Assembly: GCF_003931915.1 (NCBI RefSeq)
Contig: NZ_RSAA01000015.1
Span: forward strand, 434,001 to 498,000
Reading direction: 5' to 3'
DNA length: 64,000 nt
Source of the DNA: Saccharopolyspora rhizosphaerae
Lineage (GTDB): Bacteria > Actinomycetota > Actinomycetes > Mycobacteriales > Pseudonocardiaceae
This document shows, one piece after another, positions 8,312 to 18,755 of the stretch (position 1 is the stretch's first letter; each line of letters starts with the position of its first letter). The position numbers and the translations under genes were made by a program. The notes below the pieces were generated by a model. That model did not search any database. It had not been told where the DNA came from and worked only from the letters and a program-made list of their open reading frames with translations.

Positions 8312-8884
8312 TCAGGAGAGCACGACGGGTTCACCGAGGAGGGTGACCCCCGCTGCGTTGAGCTCGTCGAGGGCCTGGTCGACGGTCGTGCGCGACACGC
8401 CGGCGGTGAGCGGGAGGCGGACCGTGGTCTCCAGCCCGGCCTTCGCGGCGTCGAGGGCGGTGGCGCGCACGCAGTGGTCGGTGGCGATGCCCACGAGGTC
8501 GACCGCGCGCACGTTCCGATCCCGCAGCCAGCTCCCGAGGTCGACGCCTGCGCGGTCCACGCCCTCGAAGCTCGAGTAGCCGTCGTTGTACTGGCCCGCG
8601 GAGAACACCGCCATGATCGGCGTGATGTCCAGGTCCGGGTGGAACCCCGCACCCGCCGTGCCCGCCACGCAGTGCCTCGGCCAGGAGCGCACGAAGTCCG
8701 GTTCGTCGCTGAAGTGGGCGCCCGGATCGATGTGGTAATCGCGGGTGGCCACGACGTGGTCGTAGGTGGAGTCGGCCAGGTACTCCGAGATCGCCGTGAC
8801 GACCCCGTTGGCCCCGGGAACGGCGAGCGCCCCGCCCTCGCAGAAGTCGTTCTGCACGTCGACGATGATCAGCGCCTTGCTCAT
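8312..8884 (-). CDS. pncA: Nicotinamidase/pyrazinamidase family protein, catalytic Lys missing
   Basis: Isochorismatase-fold amidohydrolase that would convert nicotinamide to nicotinate for the pncB product next door. With ATG at 8884 (190 aa) the numbering matches M. tuberculosis PncA in the core. Metal ligands Asp49, His51, His57 and His71 are conserved (DYHIDPGAHF, WPRHC), the acidic residue lies in VDVQNDF, and the nucleophile is Cys138 (ATDHCV). Position 96, the catalytic Lys in PncA, is Ala here (VFSAGQYNDGYSSFEG). A GTG three bases upstream also fits the GGAGG site. The fold is secure; activity is in doubt. Confidence 0.88.
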   Translation of the reverse strand: MSKALIIVDVQNDFCEGGALAVPGANGVVTAISEYLADSTYDHVVATRDYHIDPGAHFSDEPDFVRSWPRHCVAGTAGAGFHPDLDITPIMAVFSAGQYNDGYSSFEGVDRAGVDLGSWLRDRNVRAVDLVGIATDHCVRATALDAAKAGLETTVRLPLTAGVSRTTVDQALDELNAAGVTLLGEPVVLS

Positions 8885-8930
8885 CACGCCTCACCTCCAC
8901 CAGAGGGTTCGGCCCGATTCTTCCGCAGGT

Positions 8931-10217
8931 TCAGGTTCCCAGGAAGACCGTGGGGATCGCCGGTTCTCCCTGCGAGAGCTTCAAGCCTTCCCACGGAAGG
9001 GTCACCAGCGCCCGGCGCAGCCGTTCGCGGTCCTGCTCCAGCGTCGGCAGGTCGTCGACCCGCTTGCCGTCCCGGATCAGCGGGATCTGCAGCGGCCGGT
9101 CGTTCGGGCCGAGGTCGGGCTCGGCGCCGACCGCGTGGACGACCTCCTCCACGGCGGTGCCGGTCTCCTTGCACCGGCGGACCGCGGCCTTGCGGCCCCC
9201 GCGCGACTCCTTGTGCGAGCTGCGCTTGGCGACCGGCCGGCCCTCGACCTCCACCAGCTTGTAGACCATCTCCGCCGTGGGCGCGCCTGAACCGGTGACC
9301 AGCGACGTCCCGACGCCGTAGCCGTCGACGGGTTCGGCGCGCAGCGAGGCGATGGCGTACTCGTCGAGGTCGCCGGAGACGACCACGCGGGTGCCGGTGG
9401 CGCCCAGCCTGTCGAGCTGTTCGCGGGCCTGGCGGGCCAGCACGCCGACGTCACCGGAGTCGATGCGCACCGCGCCCAGCCCGGCCCCCGCGGCCTGCAC
9501 GGCGAGGTCGATGCCCCGGGTGATGTCGTAGGTGTCGACCAGCAGCGTGGTCCCGGTGCCCAGCGCGGCGATCTGCGACTCGAACGCCGAGGCCTCCGAG
9601 TCGTGCAGCAGGGTGAAGGCGTGCGCGGCGGTGCCGGTGGTGGGGATGCCGTAGCGGCGCCCGGCTTCCAGGTTCGAGGTGGCGGTGAACCCGGCCAGGT
9701 AGGCGATGCGGGCGGCGGCGACGGCCGACTCCTCGTGGGTGCGGCGCGAACCCATCTCTATGATCCGGCGGCCGTTGGCGGCCGAGACCATGCGGGCGGC
9801 CGCGGCGGCGATGGCGCTGTCGTGGTTGAGGATCGACAGCACCACGGTCTCGAGCAGGATCGCCTCGGCGAAGGTGGCGCGCACGGTCAGCAACGGCGAG
9901 CCGGGGAAGAACAGCTCCCCTTCCGGGTAGCCGTCGATCTGCCCGCTGAAGCGGTAGTCGCGCAACCACTCCAGGGTCCTGTCGTCCACGACCTGGTGCT
10001 CGGCGAGCTGGGCGAGCTCGGCTTCGCCGAACCGGAAGTTCTCCACCGCGTCCAGCACGCGGCCGATGCCACCGGTGACGCCGTAGCGGCGGCCGTGCGG
10101 CAGCCGCCGCGTGAACACCTCGAACGCGCACTCGCGGTGTGCTGTTCCGTCACGCAGTGCGCTGGCCAACATCGTCAGCTCGTAGTGGTCGGTCAGCAGC
10201 GCTGTGCTAGAGCTCAT
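8931..10217 (-). CDS. pncB: Nicotinate phosphoribosyltransferase
   Basis: 428-aa enzyme of the Preiss-Handler NAD salvage pathway, making nicotinate mononucleotide from nicotinate and PRPP. Family features: N-terminal [18 protein letters not shown], the central [19 protein letters not shown] segment, [14 protein letters not shown] and [16 protein letters not shown]. It lies 46 bp upstream of pncA on the same strand and diverges from clpS across a 155-bp gap that should hold both promoters. Confidence 0.93.
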   Translation of the reverse strand: MSSSTALLTDHYELTMLASALRDGTAHRECAFEVFTRRLPHGRRYGVTGGIGRVLDAVENFRFGEAELAQLAEHQVVDDRTLEWLRDYRFSGQIDGYPEGELFFPGSPLLTVRATFAEAILLETVVLSILNHDSAIAAAAARMVSAANGRRIIEMGSRRTHEESAVAAARIAYLAGFTATSNLEAGRRYGIPTTGTAAHAFTLLHDSEASAFESQIAALGTGTTLLVDTYDITRGIDLAVQAAGAGLGAVRIDSGDVGVLARQAREQLDRLGATGTRVVVSGDLDEYAIASLRAEPVDGYGVGTSLVTGSGAPTAEMVYKLVEVEGRPVAKRSSHKESRGGRKAAVRRCKETGTAVEEVVHAVGAEPDLGPNDRPLQIPLIRDGKRVDDLPTLEQDRERLRRALVTLPWEGLKLSQGEPAIPTVFLGT

Positions 10218-10372
10218 GGGCAGAGATTACGTGGTGCCTGTGGGGGAACCAGCGTCCTCCCTGGCGCGCCACGACCACGCCCGTGCGCCGGAACCTCCGG
10301 TGTTCCCGAGCGTTGTTCGGAATTGCTCGTGCGGTGGGCACACCTGTTATGGGGTCGTGCGACCATGGGGGC

Positions 10373-10666
10373 ATGACCTCGCCCGCTGAAATCGAGCGCG
10401 CGCAACTCGAGCAGGACGCCGAGGGCACCGCGGACACGCCGTGGGTGACCGTGGTCTGGAACGACCCGGTCAACCTGATGTCCTACGTGACCTACGTGCT
10501 CCAGAAGATCTTCGGCTATTCCCGGGATCACGCGACGAAGTTGATGCTGGACGTGCACCACAAGGGCAAGGCGGTGGTTTCCTCGGGCTCGAAGGAGAAG
10601 GTCGAGGGCGATGTGGCGAAGCTGCACGCCGCCGGCTTGTGGGCGACGATGCAGAAGGATTCGTGA
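10373..10666 (+). CDS. clpS: ATP-dependent Clp protease adaptor ClpS
   Basis: 97-aa N-degron adaptor that delivers substrates to ClpAP or ClpCP. The family core is clear: [21 protein letters not shown] (first 20 residues [20 protein letters not shown]), then [22 protein letters not shown] with the residues lining the N-terminal-residue pocket. ATG at 10373 is the natural start; upstream codons are not protein-like. The DUF2017 gene begins at the next base after the stop, a pairing seen widely in actinobacteria. Confidence 0.95.
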   Translation: MTSPAEIERAQLEQDAEGTADTPWVTVVWNDPVNLMSYVTYVLQKIFGYSRDHATKLMLDVHHKGKAVVSSGSKEKVEGDVAKLHAAGLWATMQKDS

Positions 10667-11230
10667 GTGGACGGCTGGACCCGCAAGAACGGTCACGTGC
10701 AGGCCGAGCTCTCCCAGCAGGAGGCGGCCGTCATCCGCGGCCTGGTCGGGCAGATCAAGGACATGCTCACCGCCCGCGCGGACGAAGCGCCCGAGGATGA
10801 GCTCGCGCAGCTGACCGGGATCCGCACCGGCCCGACCACCCCTCCGGAGGACCGGGTGGTCGCGCGGCTGCTGCCGGACTTCTACCGGCGCGACCCGGTC
10901 ACCGGCGACACCGACGAGGAGGAGACCGACGCCGCCGGCGCGATGCGGTCCCTGCACGAACCGGAGTTGCTGGAGGCCAAGACCGCCGCGGCCCAGCTGG
11001 TCCTGGAGACCTGCCCGCCGATGGGCGGCAAGGTCAAGCTCACCAGCGAGCAGGCCGACAACTGGCTGACGGCCCTCAACGACGTGCGCCTGGCGCTGGG
11101 CACGGCGCTGGACGTCGAGGACGACATGCCCGACGAGCTCCCGGAGGACGACCTCCGCCGCGAGCACCTCGGCGTTTACCAGTGGCTCACCTGGGTCCAG
11201 GACTCCCTCGTGGGGGCGGTGCTCGGCTGA
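10667..11230 (+). CDS. DUF2017 family protein
   Basis: 187-aa acidic protein of unknown function that is regularly encoded after clpS in actinobacteria (Rv1332 in M. tuberculosis). GTG start at 10667 directly follows the clpS stop, so expression is coupled. Visible features are an N-terminal QQEAAVIRGLVGQIKDML helix and the C-terminal LGVYQWLTWVQDSLVGAVLG helix. No catalytic motif is apparent. A role linked to ClpS or proteolysis is inference from position. Confidence 0.9.
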   Translation: MDGWTRKNGHVQAELSQQEAAVIRGLVGQIKDMLTARADEAPEDELAQLTGIRTGPTTPPEDRVVARLLPDFYRRDPVTGDTDEEETDAAGAMRSLHEPELLEAKTAAAQLVLETCPPMGGKVKLTSEQADNWLTALNDVRLALGTALDVEDDMPDELPEDDLRREHLGVYQWLTWVQDSLVGAVLG

Positions 11231-11239
11231 CCAGGCCGG

Positions 11240-12133
11240 TCAGCCGTGCAGGTCGCGGTAGGTGGCCGCGGCACCGGGGTGCAGGGGGACGTCGCCGGTG
11301 CCGATCAGGGTGCGCACGTCCAAGAACTGGGTGCCGACGGTCTCCCGCGGCACCAGGAACGGCGCGCGCCGCACCAGCACCCGGACCACCGCCGAGGCGA
11401 GCTCGTCGGGAAGCTGTGGGGAGCAGGCGAGCAGGTTGGGCACGCCGATGGTCGGGATGCCGCCGGTGTGCCGGTAGGCCCCCGGAGGCACCGGGAGCTG
11501 GTCGCAGACCGGGGTACAGCGCGCGCTCGCCGCGTTCACCGGCAGCAGGCGGATCCCGATGCGGTCGTCGAGGACCTTCAGCACCGGCGTCGGAAGTCCG
11601 CCCGACCACAGGAACGCCTCGATGCGGCCCTGCTCCAGCGCGGTGACGGCCTCGGCCAGCGGGAGCATCTCAGTGCGCAGCCCCGGGCGACCGGCGAACA
11701 GGCGCGCGCCCATCAGCGCGGTGCCGGACTTCGGCGCACCGATCGCCACCGAGCGCAGGTCGTCCACGGACCGGGCGGGCGAGTCGGCGGGCACCACGAG
11801 CTGGGTGTAGTTCTCGTACACGCGGCCGACCGCTTGCAGTCCCGCCATCGGCCGCAGCTCACCGGCCAGCGCCGCGTGGGCGGCATCGGCCAGCACCATG
11901 CCCAGGTCGGCGCGGCCGTCGCGCAACATCTCCAGGTTGTCCACGCTGCCCTGGCTGGGCAGCACCACCGGGTGCACCCCCGGCTCGGCGGCGGCGATCT
12001 CCGCCCCCAGCAGCGCGCCGAACGCCGTGTAGAAACCGCCTGGTTCACCGGCGGCGATGCGCAGCTCGCGCACCGGCTCGGTCTTCCCGCACGCGGTCAG
12101 CAACCCCAGCCCGAGGAACGCCCGGCGCCGCAT
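11240..12133 (-). CDS. TAXI-family substrate-binding lipoprotein
   Basis: Extracytoplasmic solute-binding protein of 297 aa. The signal has a lipobox (LGLLTACGK, Cys near residue 15). Family features include AAGEPGGFYTAFG, LPSQGSVDNLEMLRDGRADLGMV, IGAPKSGTALMGARLF and EAFLWSGGLP. TAXI proteins normally serve TRAP carboxylate transporters, but no TRAP membrane genes lie here. Its ATG shares one base with the stop of the sensor-kinase gene, so a sensing role with that kinase is likely. It converges with DUF2017 (9-bp gap). Confidence 0.88.
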   Translation of the reverse strand: MRRRAFLGLGLLTACGKTEPVRELRIAAGEPGGFYTAFGALLGAEIAAAEPGVHPVVLPSQGSVDNLEMLRDGRADLGMVLADAAHAALAGELRPMAGLQAVGRVYENYTQLVVPADSPARSVDDLRSVAIGAPKSGTALMGARLFAGRPGLRTEMLPLAEAVTALEQGRIEAFLWSGGLPTPVLKVLDDRIGIRLLPVNAASARCTPVCDQLPVPPGAYRHTGGIPTIGVPNLLACSPQLPDELASAVVRVLVRRAPFLVPRETVGTQFLDVRTLIGTGDVPLHPGAAATYRDLHG

Positions 12134-13479
12134 CAGCGCGCCTCCGGCAGGTCGAGGTGAGCGGTCAGGCCGTGCGGTTCGGTGCGGGTGATGCGCAGTG
12201 CACCGCCGTGCGCGGCGAGCAGCTGCCCGACGATGGCCAGGCCGAGACCGCTGCCCCGGCTGCCCCGGTGGTGATCGGCCCGCCAGAAGCGCTGCGCCGC
12301 CAACGAGATCTCCTCCTCCGACAACCCCGGGCCGGTGTCGGCCACGCTCAAGGTGCGCTCGTCCCAGCCGATCTCGACCGACGCGCCGGGCGCGTACTTC
12401 ACCGCGTTGTCCAGCAGCACGTCCAGGACCTGCGCGAGTTCCTCAGTGGACAGGGCGACGCGGGCCGGAGCGATCTCGGGCGCGGACAACGAGATCCCGG
12501 CGTCCTCGGCCGCCGGACGCCACGCCCGCACCCGGTCGGCGACCACCGCCGCCACGTCTCCCGGTTCGCCGGGAGACGCGGCCCGGTCGGCGGTCGCCAG
12601 CGCCAGGAGCCGGTCCAGCAGCGCCTCCAGCCGGTCGACCTCGCCGACGGTGGAGCGGTAGGTGCGCTCGCCGTCGGGGGTGATGCGCCGCTCCAGCGCG
12701 TCGACCCGCAACCGCAGCGCGGCCATCGGGTTGCGCAGCTGGTGCGAGGCGTCGGCGACCAGCCGCCGCTGCCGCTCGTCGGCTTCGGCCACCGCCTCCG
12801 ACATGCGGTTGAACGACGCGGCGAGCTCGCGCAGCTCGGGGGGACCGGCGTCGACCGGAACCCGGGAGCGCCGCGAGCCGGCGCTGATCGCGCGCACCCC
12901 GGCGCCCAGGTCGGCCAGCGGCCGCAACACCCAGCGCGCCAGCACCAGCGCCACCAACCCGCACACCACCAGCGCGGTCAGCGCGCCCGCACCGATCAGC
13001 GCCCAGTGCGCGGCGATGTCGGCGGTGGCCCGCCGGACCGAGGCCTGCAGGACCACGGCGCCGGTCACCCGGGTGCCATCGCCGACCGGCCGGTAGCGCA
13101 CCAGCTCCTCCTGGGACCACGGCCGCAGCCACGGCACGGATCCGGCGAGCTCGTTGCGCAGGGCCTGGTCGATCGCTCCGGCGAGGTCGGCGGCGCGCAC
13201 CCCGCCGGTCTCCACCACCGGCGAGCGGGTCGCGTCGACCACGACGAGGGGTTCGCCGTAGAGGTCGGTGTACCGGCCGGCTTCGGCGCGCAGCACGGTC
13301 GCGTCGCCGGTGCTGAAGGCGTGGTCGGCCAGGCCCGCGAAGTGGTCCAGGTCGGCGTTGCGGGCCAGCACCAGCTGCTGGGTGCGCTCGGCGGCGGTGG
13401 CGCGCAGCAGGGGAGCGGCGAACCCGGCCACGGCCAGCACCGAGAACGTCAGCAGGACCAGCAGCAGCCGCTTACGCAT
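12133..13479 (-). CDS. Sensor histidine kinase
   Basis: 448-aa membrane kinase: N-terminal transmembrane helix (about 5-25), an extracytoplasmic domain of about 125 residues, a second helix (about 165-190) running into HAMP (RWVLRPLADLGAG), then the HisKA box DASHQLRNP with phospho-acceptor His. The ATPase domain has VLLDNAVKYAP (N box), VADTGPGLS (G1) and GSGLGLAIVGQLLAAHGG (G2). The start overlaps the response-regulator gene by 8 bp and the end touches the TAXI gene. The TAXI lipoprotein may present ligand to the extracytoplasmic domain. Confidence 0.92.
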   Translation of the reverse strand: MRKRLLLVLLTFSVLAVAGFAAPLLRATAAERTQQLVLARNADLDHFAGLADHAFSTGDATVLRAEAGRYTDLYGEPLVVVDATRSPVVETGGVRAADLAGAIDQALRNELAGSVPWLRPWSQEELVRYRPVGDGTRVTGAVVLQASVRRATADIAAHWALIGAGALTALVVCGLVALVLARWVLRPLADLGAGVRAISAGSRRSRVPVDAGPPELRELAASFNRMSEAVAEADERQRRLVADASHQLRNPMAALRLRVDALERRITPDGERTYRSTVGEVDRLEALLDRLLALATADRAASPGEPGDVAAVVADRVRAWRPAAEDAGISLSAPEIAPARVALSTEELAQVLDVLLDNAVKYAPGASVEIGWDERTLSVADTGPGLSEEEISLAAQRFWRADHHRGSRGSGLGLAIVGQLLAAHGGALRITRTEPHGLTAHLDLPEAR

Positions 13480-14134
13480 CGCCGCCCAGCCGGTAGCCGA
13501 AGCCTCGGATGGTCACCAGCAGGTCCGGGCGGCCGAGCTTGGCGCGCAGCTGCGCGATGTGCACGTCCAGCGACCGCGACACCGCCAGGTAGGCGTCACC
13601 CCACACCTCGTCCATCAGCCGCTGCCTGCTCACCGCCGTGCCGCTCTCGGCGGCGAGGACCGCCAGCACGTCGAACTCCTTCGGCGTGAGCTCCACCTCG
13701 CGCTCGGCGACCTGCACCCGGCGGGTCCGCAGGTCGATCCGCACGTCCCCGACCTCGACCTGCTCGGAGCCGGGGGAGGGGTGGCGCCCGCGCCGCACGA
13801 CGGCCTCGATGCGGGCCATCAGCTCGGCCATCCGAACGGGTTTGACCAGGTAGTCGTCGGCGCCGGAGCGCAGCCCGCGCACGACCGCGCGTTCCTCGCC
13901 GCGCGCGGTGAGCACCACGACCGGGATCGGGCCGATGCGCCGCAGCTTGCGCAGGACCTCCAGGCCGTCGGTGTCCGGCAGGCCGAGGTCGAGCAGCACC
14001 AGGTCGTGCTCCCGGTGCCGCAGCAGGGCGTCCGCGCCGCGGCTGACGCGCGTCGTCCGGTGCCCGTGGGCGTCGAGGACGTCGACGAGCGCCTCCGCGA
14101 CGCCGTCGTCGTCCTCGACGAGCAGAACCCGCAC
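13472..14134 (-). CDS. OmpR-family response regulator
   Basis: 220 aa. The receiver has acidic pocket VEDDDG, phospho-acceptor Asp in LVLLDLGLPDTDG, conserved Thr in VVVLTARGEE and Lys in DYLVKPV. The C-terminal winged helix has ELTPKEFDVLAVLA and VSRSLDVHIAQLRAKLG. GTG start at 14134 is chosen because GGAGG lies about 10 bases upstream and the product then begins at VRVLLVEDD. Cognate kinase is the overlapping next gene. The permease gene ends 41 bp upstream and is a likely target or operon partner. Confidence 0.92.
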   Translation of the reverse strand: MRVLLVEDDDGVAEALVDVLDAHGHRTTRVSRGADALLRHREHDLVLLDLGLPDTDGLEVLRKLRRIGPIPVVVLTARGEERAVVRGLRSGADDYLVKPVRMAELMARIEAVVRRGRHPSPGSEQVEVGDVRIDLRTRRVQVAEREVELTPKEFDVLAVLAAESGTAVSRQRLMDEVWGDAYLAVSRSLDVHIAQLRAKLGRPDLLVTIRGFGYRLGGDA

Positions 14135-14175
14135 CGGCCACACCTCCGGACCGAGAGTATGGCCGGTGCCGTCCA

Positions 14176-15474
14176 TCAACCTCCCATCCGGGAATCCTTC
14201 GACGTCTCCCGCATCCGCAGGTAGACCAGCAGCGAGACCAGCACGCAGCCGGAGACGTAGTAGAAGAACACCTGCTCCATCCCGGCCTTCTTCAGCCACA
14301 GCGCGACGTATTCGGACGTACCGCCGAAGATCGCCACGGTCAGCGCGTAGGGCAGGCCGACGCCCAGGGCGCGGATGTTCGTCGGGAACAGCTCGGCCTT
14401 CACGATCGCGTTGATCGAGGTGTAGCCGGTGACGATCACCAGGCCGCCGAGCATCAGCAGGAACGCGGCGATCGGGTTCTGCGTGCCGCCCAGCACCGTC
14501 ATCAGCGGGACGGTGAGCAGGGTGCCGGAGACGCCGAAGAACATCAGCAGCTTGCGGCGGCCGATCCGGTCGGACAGCGCTCCGGCGAGCGGCTGCAGGA
14601 CGCCGAAGACCAGCAGCGCCGCGAAGTTGATCCAGGCGGCCGTGGGCTTGTCGATGCCGCCGGTGTTGACCATGTACTTCTGCAGGTAGGTGGTGTACGT
14701 GTAGAACGCCACCGTGCCGCCGAGGGTCAGGCCGACCACCAGCAGGCATTCCTTCGGGTACTGCAGCAGCGCCTTGATCGTGCCCTGCTCGGCACCGGAC
14801 TTCGAGGTGGACTCGTAGCTCTCGCTCTCGTCCATGCCGCGGCGCAGCCACATCACGATGAGCGCGCCGACCGCACCGATGACGAACGGGACCCGCCAGC
14901 CCCAGGCGTCCATCTGGTCGCTGGTGAGGACCTGCTGCAGGACGATCTGCACGCCCAGCGCGACCAGCTGGCCGGACACCAGCGTCACGTACTGGAAGCT
15001 GGAGTAGAAGCCGCGCTTGCCCTCGGAGGCGACCTCCGACAGGTAGGTGGCCGAGGTCGAGTACTCGCCACCGACGGAGATGCCCTGCAGCAGCCGTGCG
15101 GCCACCAGCAGCGCGGGCGCGGCCAGGCCGATCGAGTCGTAGCCCGGGGTCAGGGCGATGACCAGGGACCCGAACGCCATCAGCGTCACCGACAGGGTCA
15201 GCGCGGCGCGCCTGCCGAAGCGGTCGGCGTAGCGGCCGAGCATCCAGCCGCCCAGCGGGCGCATCAGGAAGCCGACGGCGAACACGGCGGCGGTGTTGAG
15301 CAGCTGTGCCGTCGAGTCGCCCTTCGGGAAGAAGGTCGCGGCGAAGTAGACGCTGAACGCCGTGTAGGCGTACCAGTCGTACCACTCGATGAGGTTCCCG
15401 ATGGATCCTCGCACCACGTTGCCGATCACTCGGCGTTCGGAGCGAACCGCCACATCGCGGTCTGCGATCGTCAT
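14176..15474 (-). CDS. MHS-family (KgtP-like) metabolite:proton symporter
   Basis: Twelve-helix major facilitator of 432 aa in the metabolite:H+ symporter group, which includes alpha-ketoglutarate, citrate, shikimate and proline/betaine carriers. Signatures are GSIGNLIEWYDWYAYTAFSV, RPLGGWMLGRYADRFGRR, LLQGISVGGEYSTSATYLSE and the later GALSDRIGRRKLL loop. Substrate is not determined by these motifs; an organic acid fits the adjacent TAXI-kinase-regulator genes. It is upstream of them on the same strand. Confidence 0.88.
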   Translation of the reverse strand: MTIADRDVAVRSERRVIGNVVRGSIGNLIEWYDWYAYTAFSVYFAATFFPKGDSTAQLLNTAAVFAVGFLMRPLGGWMLGRYADRFGRRAALTLSVTLMAFGSLVIALTPGYDSIGLAAPALLVAARLLQGISVGGEYSTSATYLSEVASEGKRGFYSSFQYVTLVSGQLVALGVQIVLQQVLTSDQMDAWGWRVPFVIGAVGALIVMWLRRGMDESESYESTSKSGAEQGTIKALLQYPKECLLVVGLTLGGTVAFYTYTTYLQKYMVNTGGIDKPTAAWINFAALLVFGVLQPLAGALSDRIGRRKLLMFFGVSGTLLTVPLMTVLGGTQNPIAAFLLMLGGLVIVTGYTSINAIVKAELFPTNIRALGVGLPYALTVAIFGGTSEYVALWLKKAGMEQVFFYYVSGCVLVSLLVYLRMRETSKDSRMGG

Positions 15475-15586
15475 TCACGCCTCCAGGTCGTGCCAGTGGA
15501 GAAGACGATGAACAGGCCGGGTGGCGTGGACAACACCCGGCGGTCCGCCTTTACATGCGGCTAACGTGATCGGCAGGAGGTGCGCG

Positions 15587-16618
15587 ATGCCGTTGCAGCC
15601 GGGTGACCTGGACGCGCTGGTCGACGTGGAGGGCCTGCTCGTGGGCCACGACCAGCGGCTCGACGAGCACTGGGCGACCGGTGCGACCGCCGTGCTCGCC
15701 CCCGGTGGTGCCGCCGGAGCGGTCGACGTGCGCGGCGGCGGGCCGGGCACTCGGGAGACCGACGTGCTCGAACCCGACCACCTCGTGCAGGCGGTCAACG
15801 GCGTGGTGCTGGCGGGCGGCAGCGCCTACGGGCTGGCCGCCGCCGACGGGGCGGTGCGCTGGTTGGGTGAGCGCGGCCACGGGGTCCCGGTGGGTGGGCC
15901 CGGCGAGGTCGTGCCGGTGGTGCCCGCGGCGGTCATCTTCGACGTGCCGATGAACGACTGGGGCAACCGCCCCGACGCCGACTTCGGCTACCGGGCCTGC
16001 GAGAACGCCACCAGCACCGAGGTCCGGCAGGGCAACGTGGGGGCCGGGACCGGAGCGGTGGTCGGACCGGTCAAGGGCGGTGTCGGCACCGCCAGCGCCG
16101 TGCTGGCCGACGGCACCACCCTCGGCGCGCTGGTCGTGGTCAACGCGGCCGGGTCGCCCGTCGACCCCGACACCGGGCTGCCCTGGACTCCCACGCCCGG
16201 GCTCCGCGCACCCACCTCTGAGGAGGTGGAAGCCGCACGTCCGCGTTACGCGGGGAGACCTGGGCGTCACGGAGCGGTGGACCGGCCGCTCAACACCACG
16301 CTCGGCGTGGTGGGCACCGACCTGCGGCTCAGCAAGGCCGAGTGCCGGCGCCTGGCCGTGGCCGCCCACGACGCGCTGGCCCGCGCCGTCCGGCCCGCCC
16401 ACCAGCTGGTCGACGGCGACACCATGTTCGCGCTGGCCACGGGCACCGGAGCGGCTCTGCCGGAGCCGGGCGAGCCGGGCTGGTCGAGCCGGTTGGACCA
16501 GGTCAGCGCCGCTGCGGCGGAGGTCGTCGAACGGGCTGTCGTGCGCGGCGTGCTCGCGGCGGAGCCGGTCGGAGAGGTGACGTGCTACACGCGCCTCTAC
16601 CCCTCCGCGCAGGAATGA
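15587..16618 (+). CDS. P1/DmpA-family peptidase (S58, self-processing)
   Basis: 343-aa homologue of L-aminopeptidase D-esterase and beta-peptidyl aminopeptidases, Ntn-fold enzymes that self-cleave into two chains. Family motifs are VEGLLVGH, GGGPGTRETD, NGVVLAGGSAYGLAAADG, GNVGAGTGAVVG and KGGVGTAS. The NTTLGVVGTD stretch places the expected nucleophile, here Thr, at the new N-terminus of the small chain. ATG at 15587 follows AGGAGG by 7 bases. Position between DUF2017 and mec matches Rv1333. Confidence 0.88.
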   Translation: MPLQPGDLDALVDVEGLLVGHDQRLDEHWATGATAVLAPGGAAGAVDVRGGGPGTRETDVLEPDHLVQAVNGVVLAGGSAYGLAAADGAVRWLGERGHGVPVGGPGEVVPVVPAAVIFDVPMNDWGNRPDADFGYRACENATSTEVRQGNVGAGTGAVVGPVKGGVGTASAVLADGTTLGALVVVNAAGSPVDPDTGLPWTPTPGLRAPTSEEVEAARPRYAGRPGRHGAVDRPLNTTLGVVGTDLRLSKAECRRLAVAAHDALARAVRPAHQLVDGDTMFALATGTGAALPEPGEPGWSSRLDQVSAAAAEVVERAVVRGVLAAEPVGEVTCYTRLYPSAQE

Positions 16619-16711
16619 ATCATCGTGGAGCGTCGTTCTCCGTAACGACGAAGCCGCACCGGTGAGAGCAGGACTTCCACATGATGGGAGGCCGGTGCCC
16701 CACCTACTAGG

Positions 16712-17176
16712 ATGGTTGCTGTGCTGGTGATCCGACGCGACCTCGTGGACGCGATGGTCGCGCATGCCCGACGGGACCACCCGGACGAGGCGTGCGGCGT
16801 GATTGCCGGACCGGAAGGGTCCGACCGTCCGGAACGCTTGATCGAGATGATCAACGCCGAGCGTTCGCCCACCTTCTACCGGTTCGACTCCGCCGAGCAG
16901 TTGCAGGTGTGGCGGGCCATGGACGCCGCCGACGAAGAACCGGTGGTCATCTACCACTCGCACACCTCGACCGAGGCTTACCCGTCGCGCACGGACGTCT
17001 CCTACGCCTCGGAGCCCAACGCGCACTACGTGCTCGTGTCCACGCGGGACCCGCAGACCCATGAGCTGCGTTCCTACCGCATCCTCGATGGCGAGGTCAC
17101 CGAGGAGCCGGTGGAGGTCGTGGAGTCGTACATGTTCGCCCACACCGGTAGCGACGAGGTTCCTGACCGCGACTGA
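16712..17176 (+). CDS. mec: JAMM metallopeptidase Mec (CysO-cysteine hydrolase)
   Basis: 154-aa zinc peptidase that releases cysteine from the CysO-cysteine adduct in the CysM/CysO pathway. The JAMM motif is complete: Glu in DEACGV and the zinc-binding YHSHTSTEAYPSRTD. Immediately upstream of cysO and cysM, as in M. tuberculosis Rv1334-Rv1336. ATG at 16712; a GTG at 16721 is an alternative start. Because this CysO has residues beyond Gly-Gly, Mec may also remove that tail. Confidence 0.92.
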   Translation: MVAVLVIRRDLVDAMVAHARRDHPDEACGVIAGPEGSDRPERLIEMINAERSPTFYRFDSAEQLQVWRAMDAADEEPVVIYHSHTSTEAYPSRTDVSYASEPNAHYVLVSTRDPQTHELRSYRILDGEVTEEPVEVVESYMFAHTGSDEVPDRD

Positions 17177-17219
17177 TCCGCGGCTCGACCGCACACCGTT
17201 GTTCGCGTTCCCCAAGTAG

Positions 17220-18488
<1,269 letters not shown>

Positions 18489-18502
18489 TCGGTACTCGGG
18501 AG

Positions 18503-18531
18503 AACCCCGCCTCCGCTCAGGAGGCGGGGTT
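18503..18531 (+). terminator. Rho-independent terminator after cysM
   Basis: Perfect 12-bp stem AACCCCGCCTCC / GGAGGCGGGGTT with a 5-base loop, followed by CTTC, 14 bp after the cysM stop. It closes the mec-cysO-cysM operon. Confidence 0.9.
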
Positions 18532-18755
18532 CTTCGCGTCCGCACCCGCGGGTCCTCTGCTCGCGGCCGCGACGGCGAAACACGCCGTTGTGGGTGGTGG
18601 TGTGGTGTGGACCCGCCGCAGCCCGGGTTGGACGTCGGACGACCTCGGTGTCAGGGCACCTGGTTCGGGTCGCCCGCAGTGGGTGTGGTGCTCGCTGCGG
18701 GCAGTTCGGGCGCCAGAGGTGGCGGAACCGCCTCGACCAGCGCTCGGGGCCGGGG

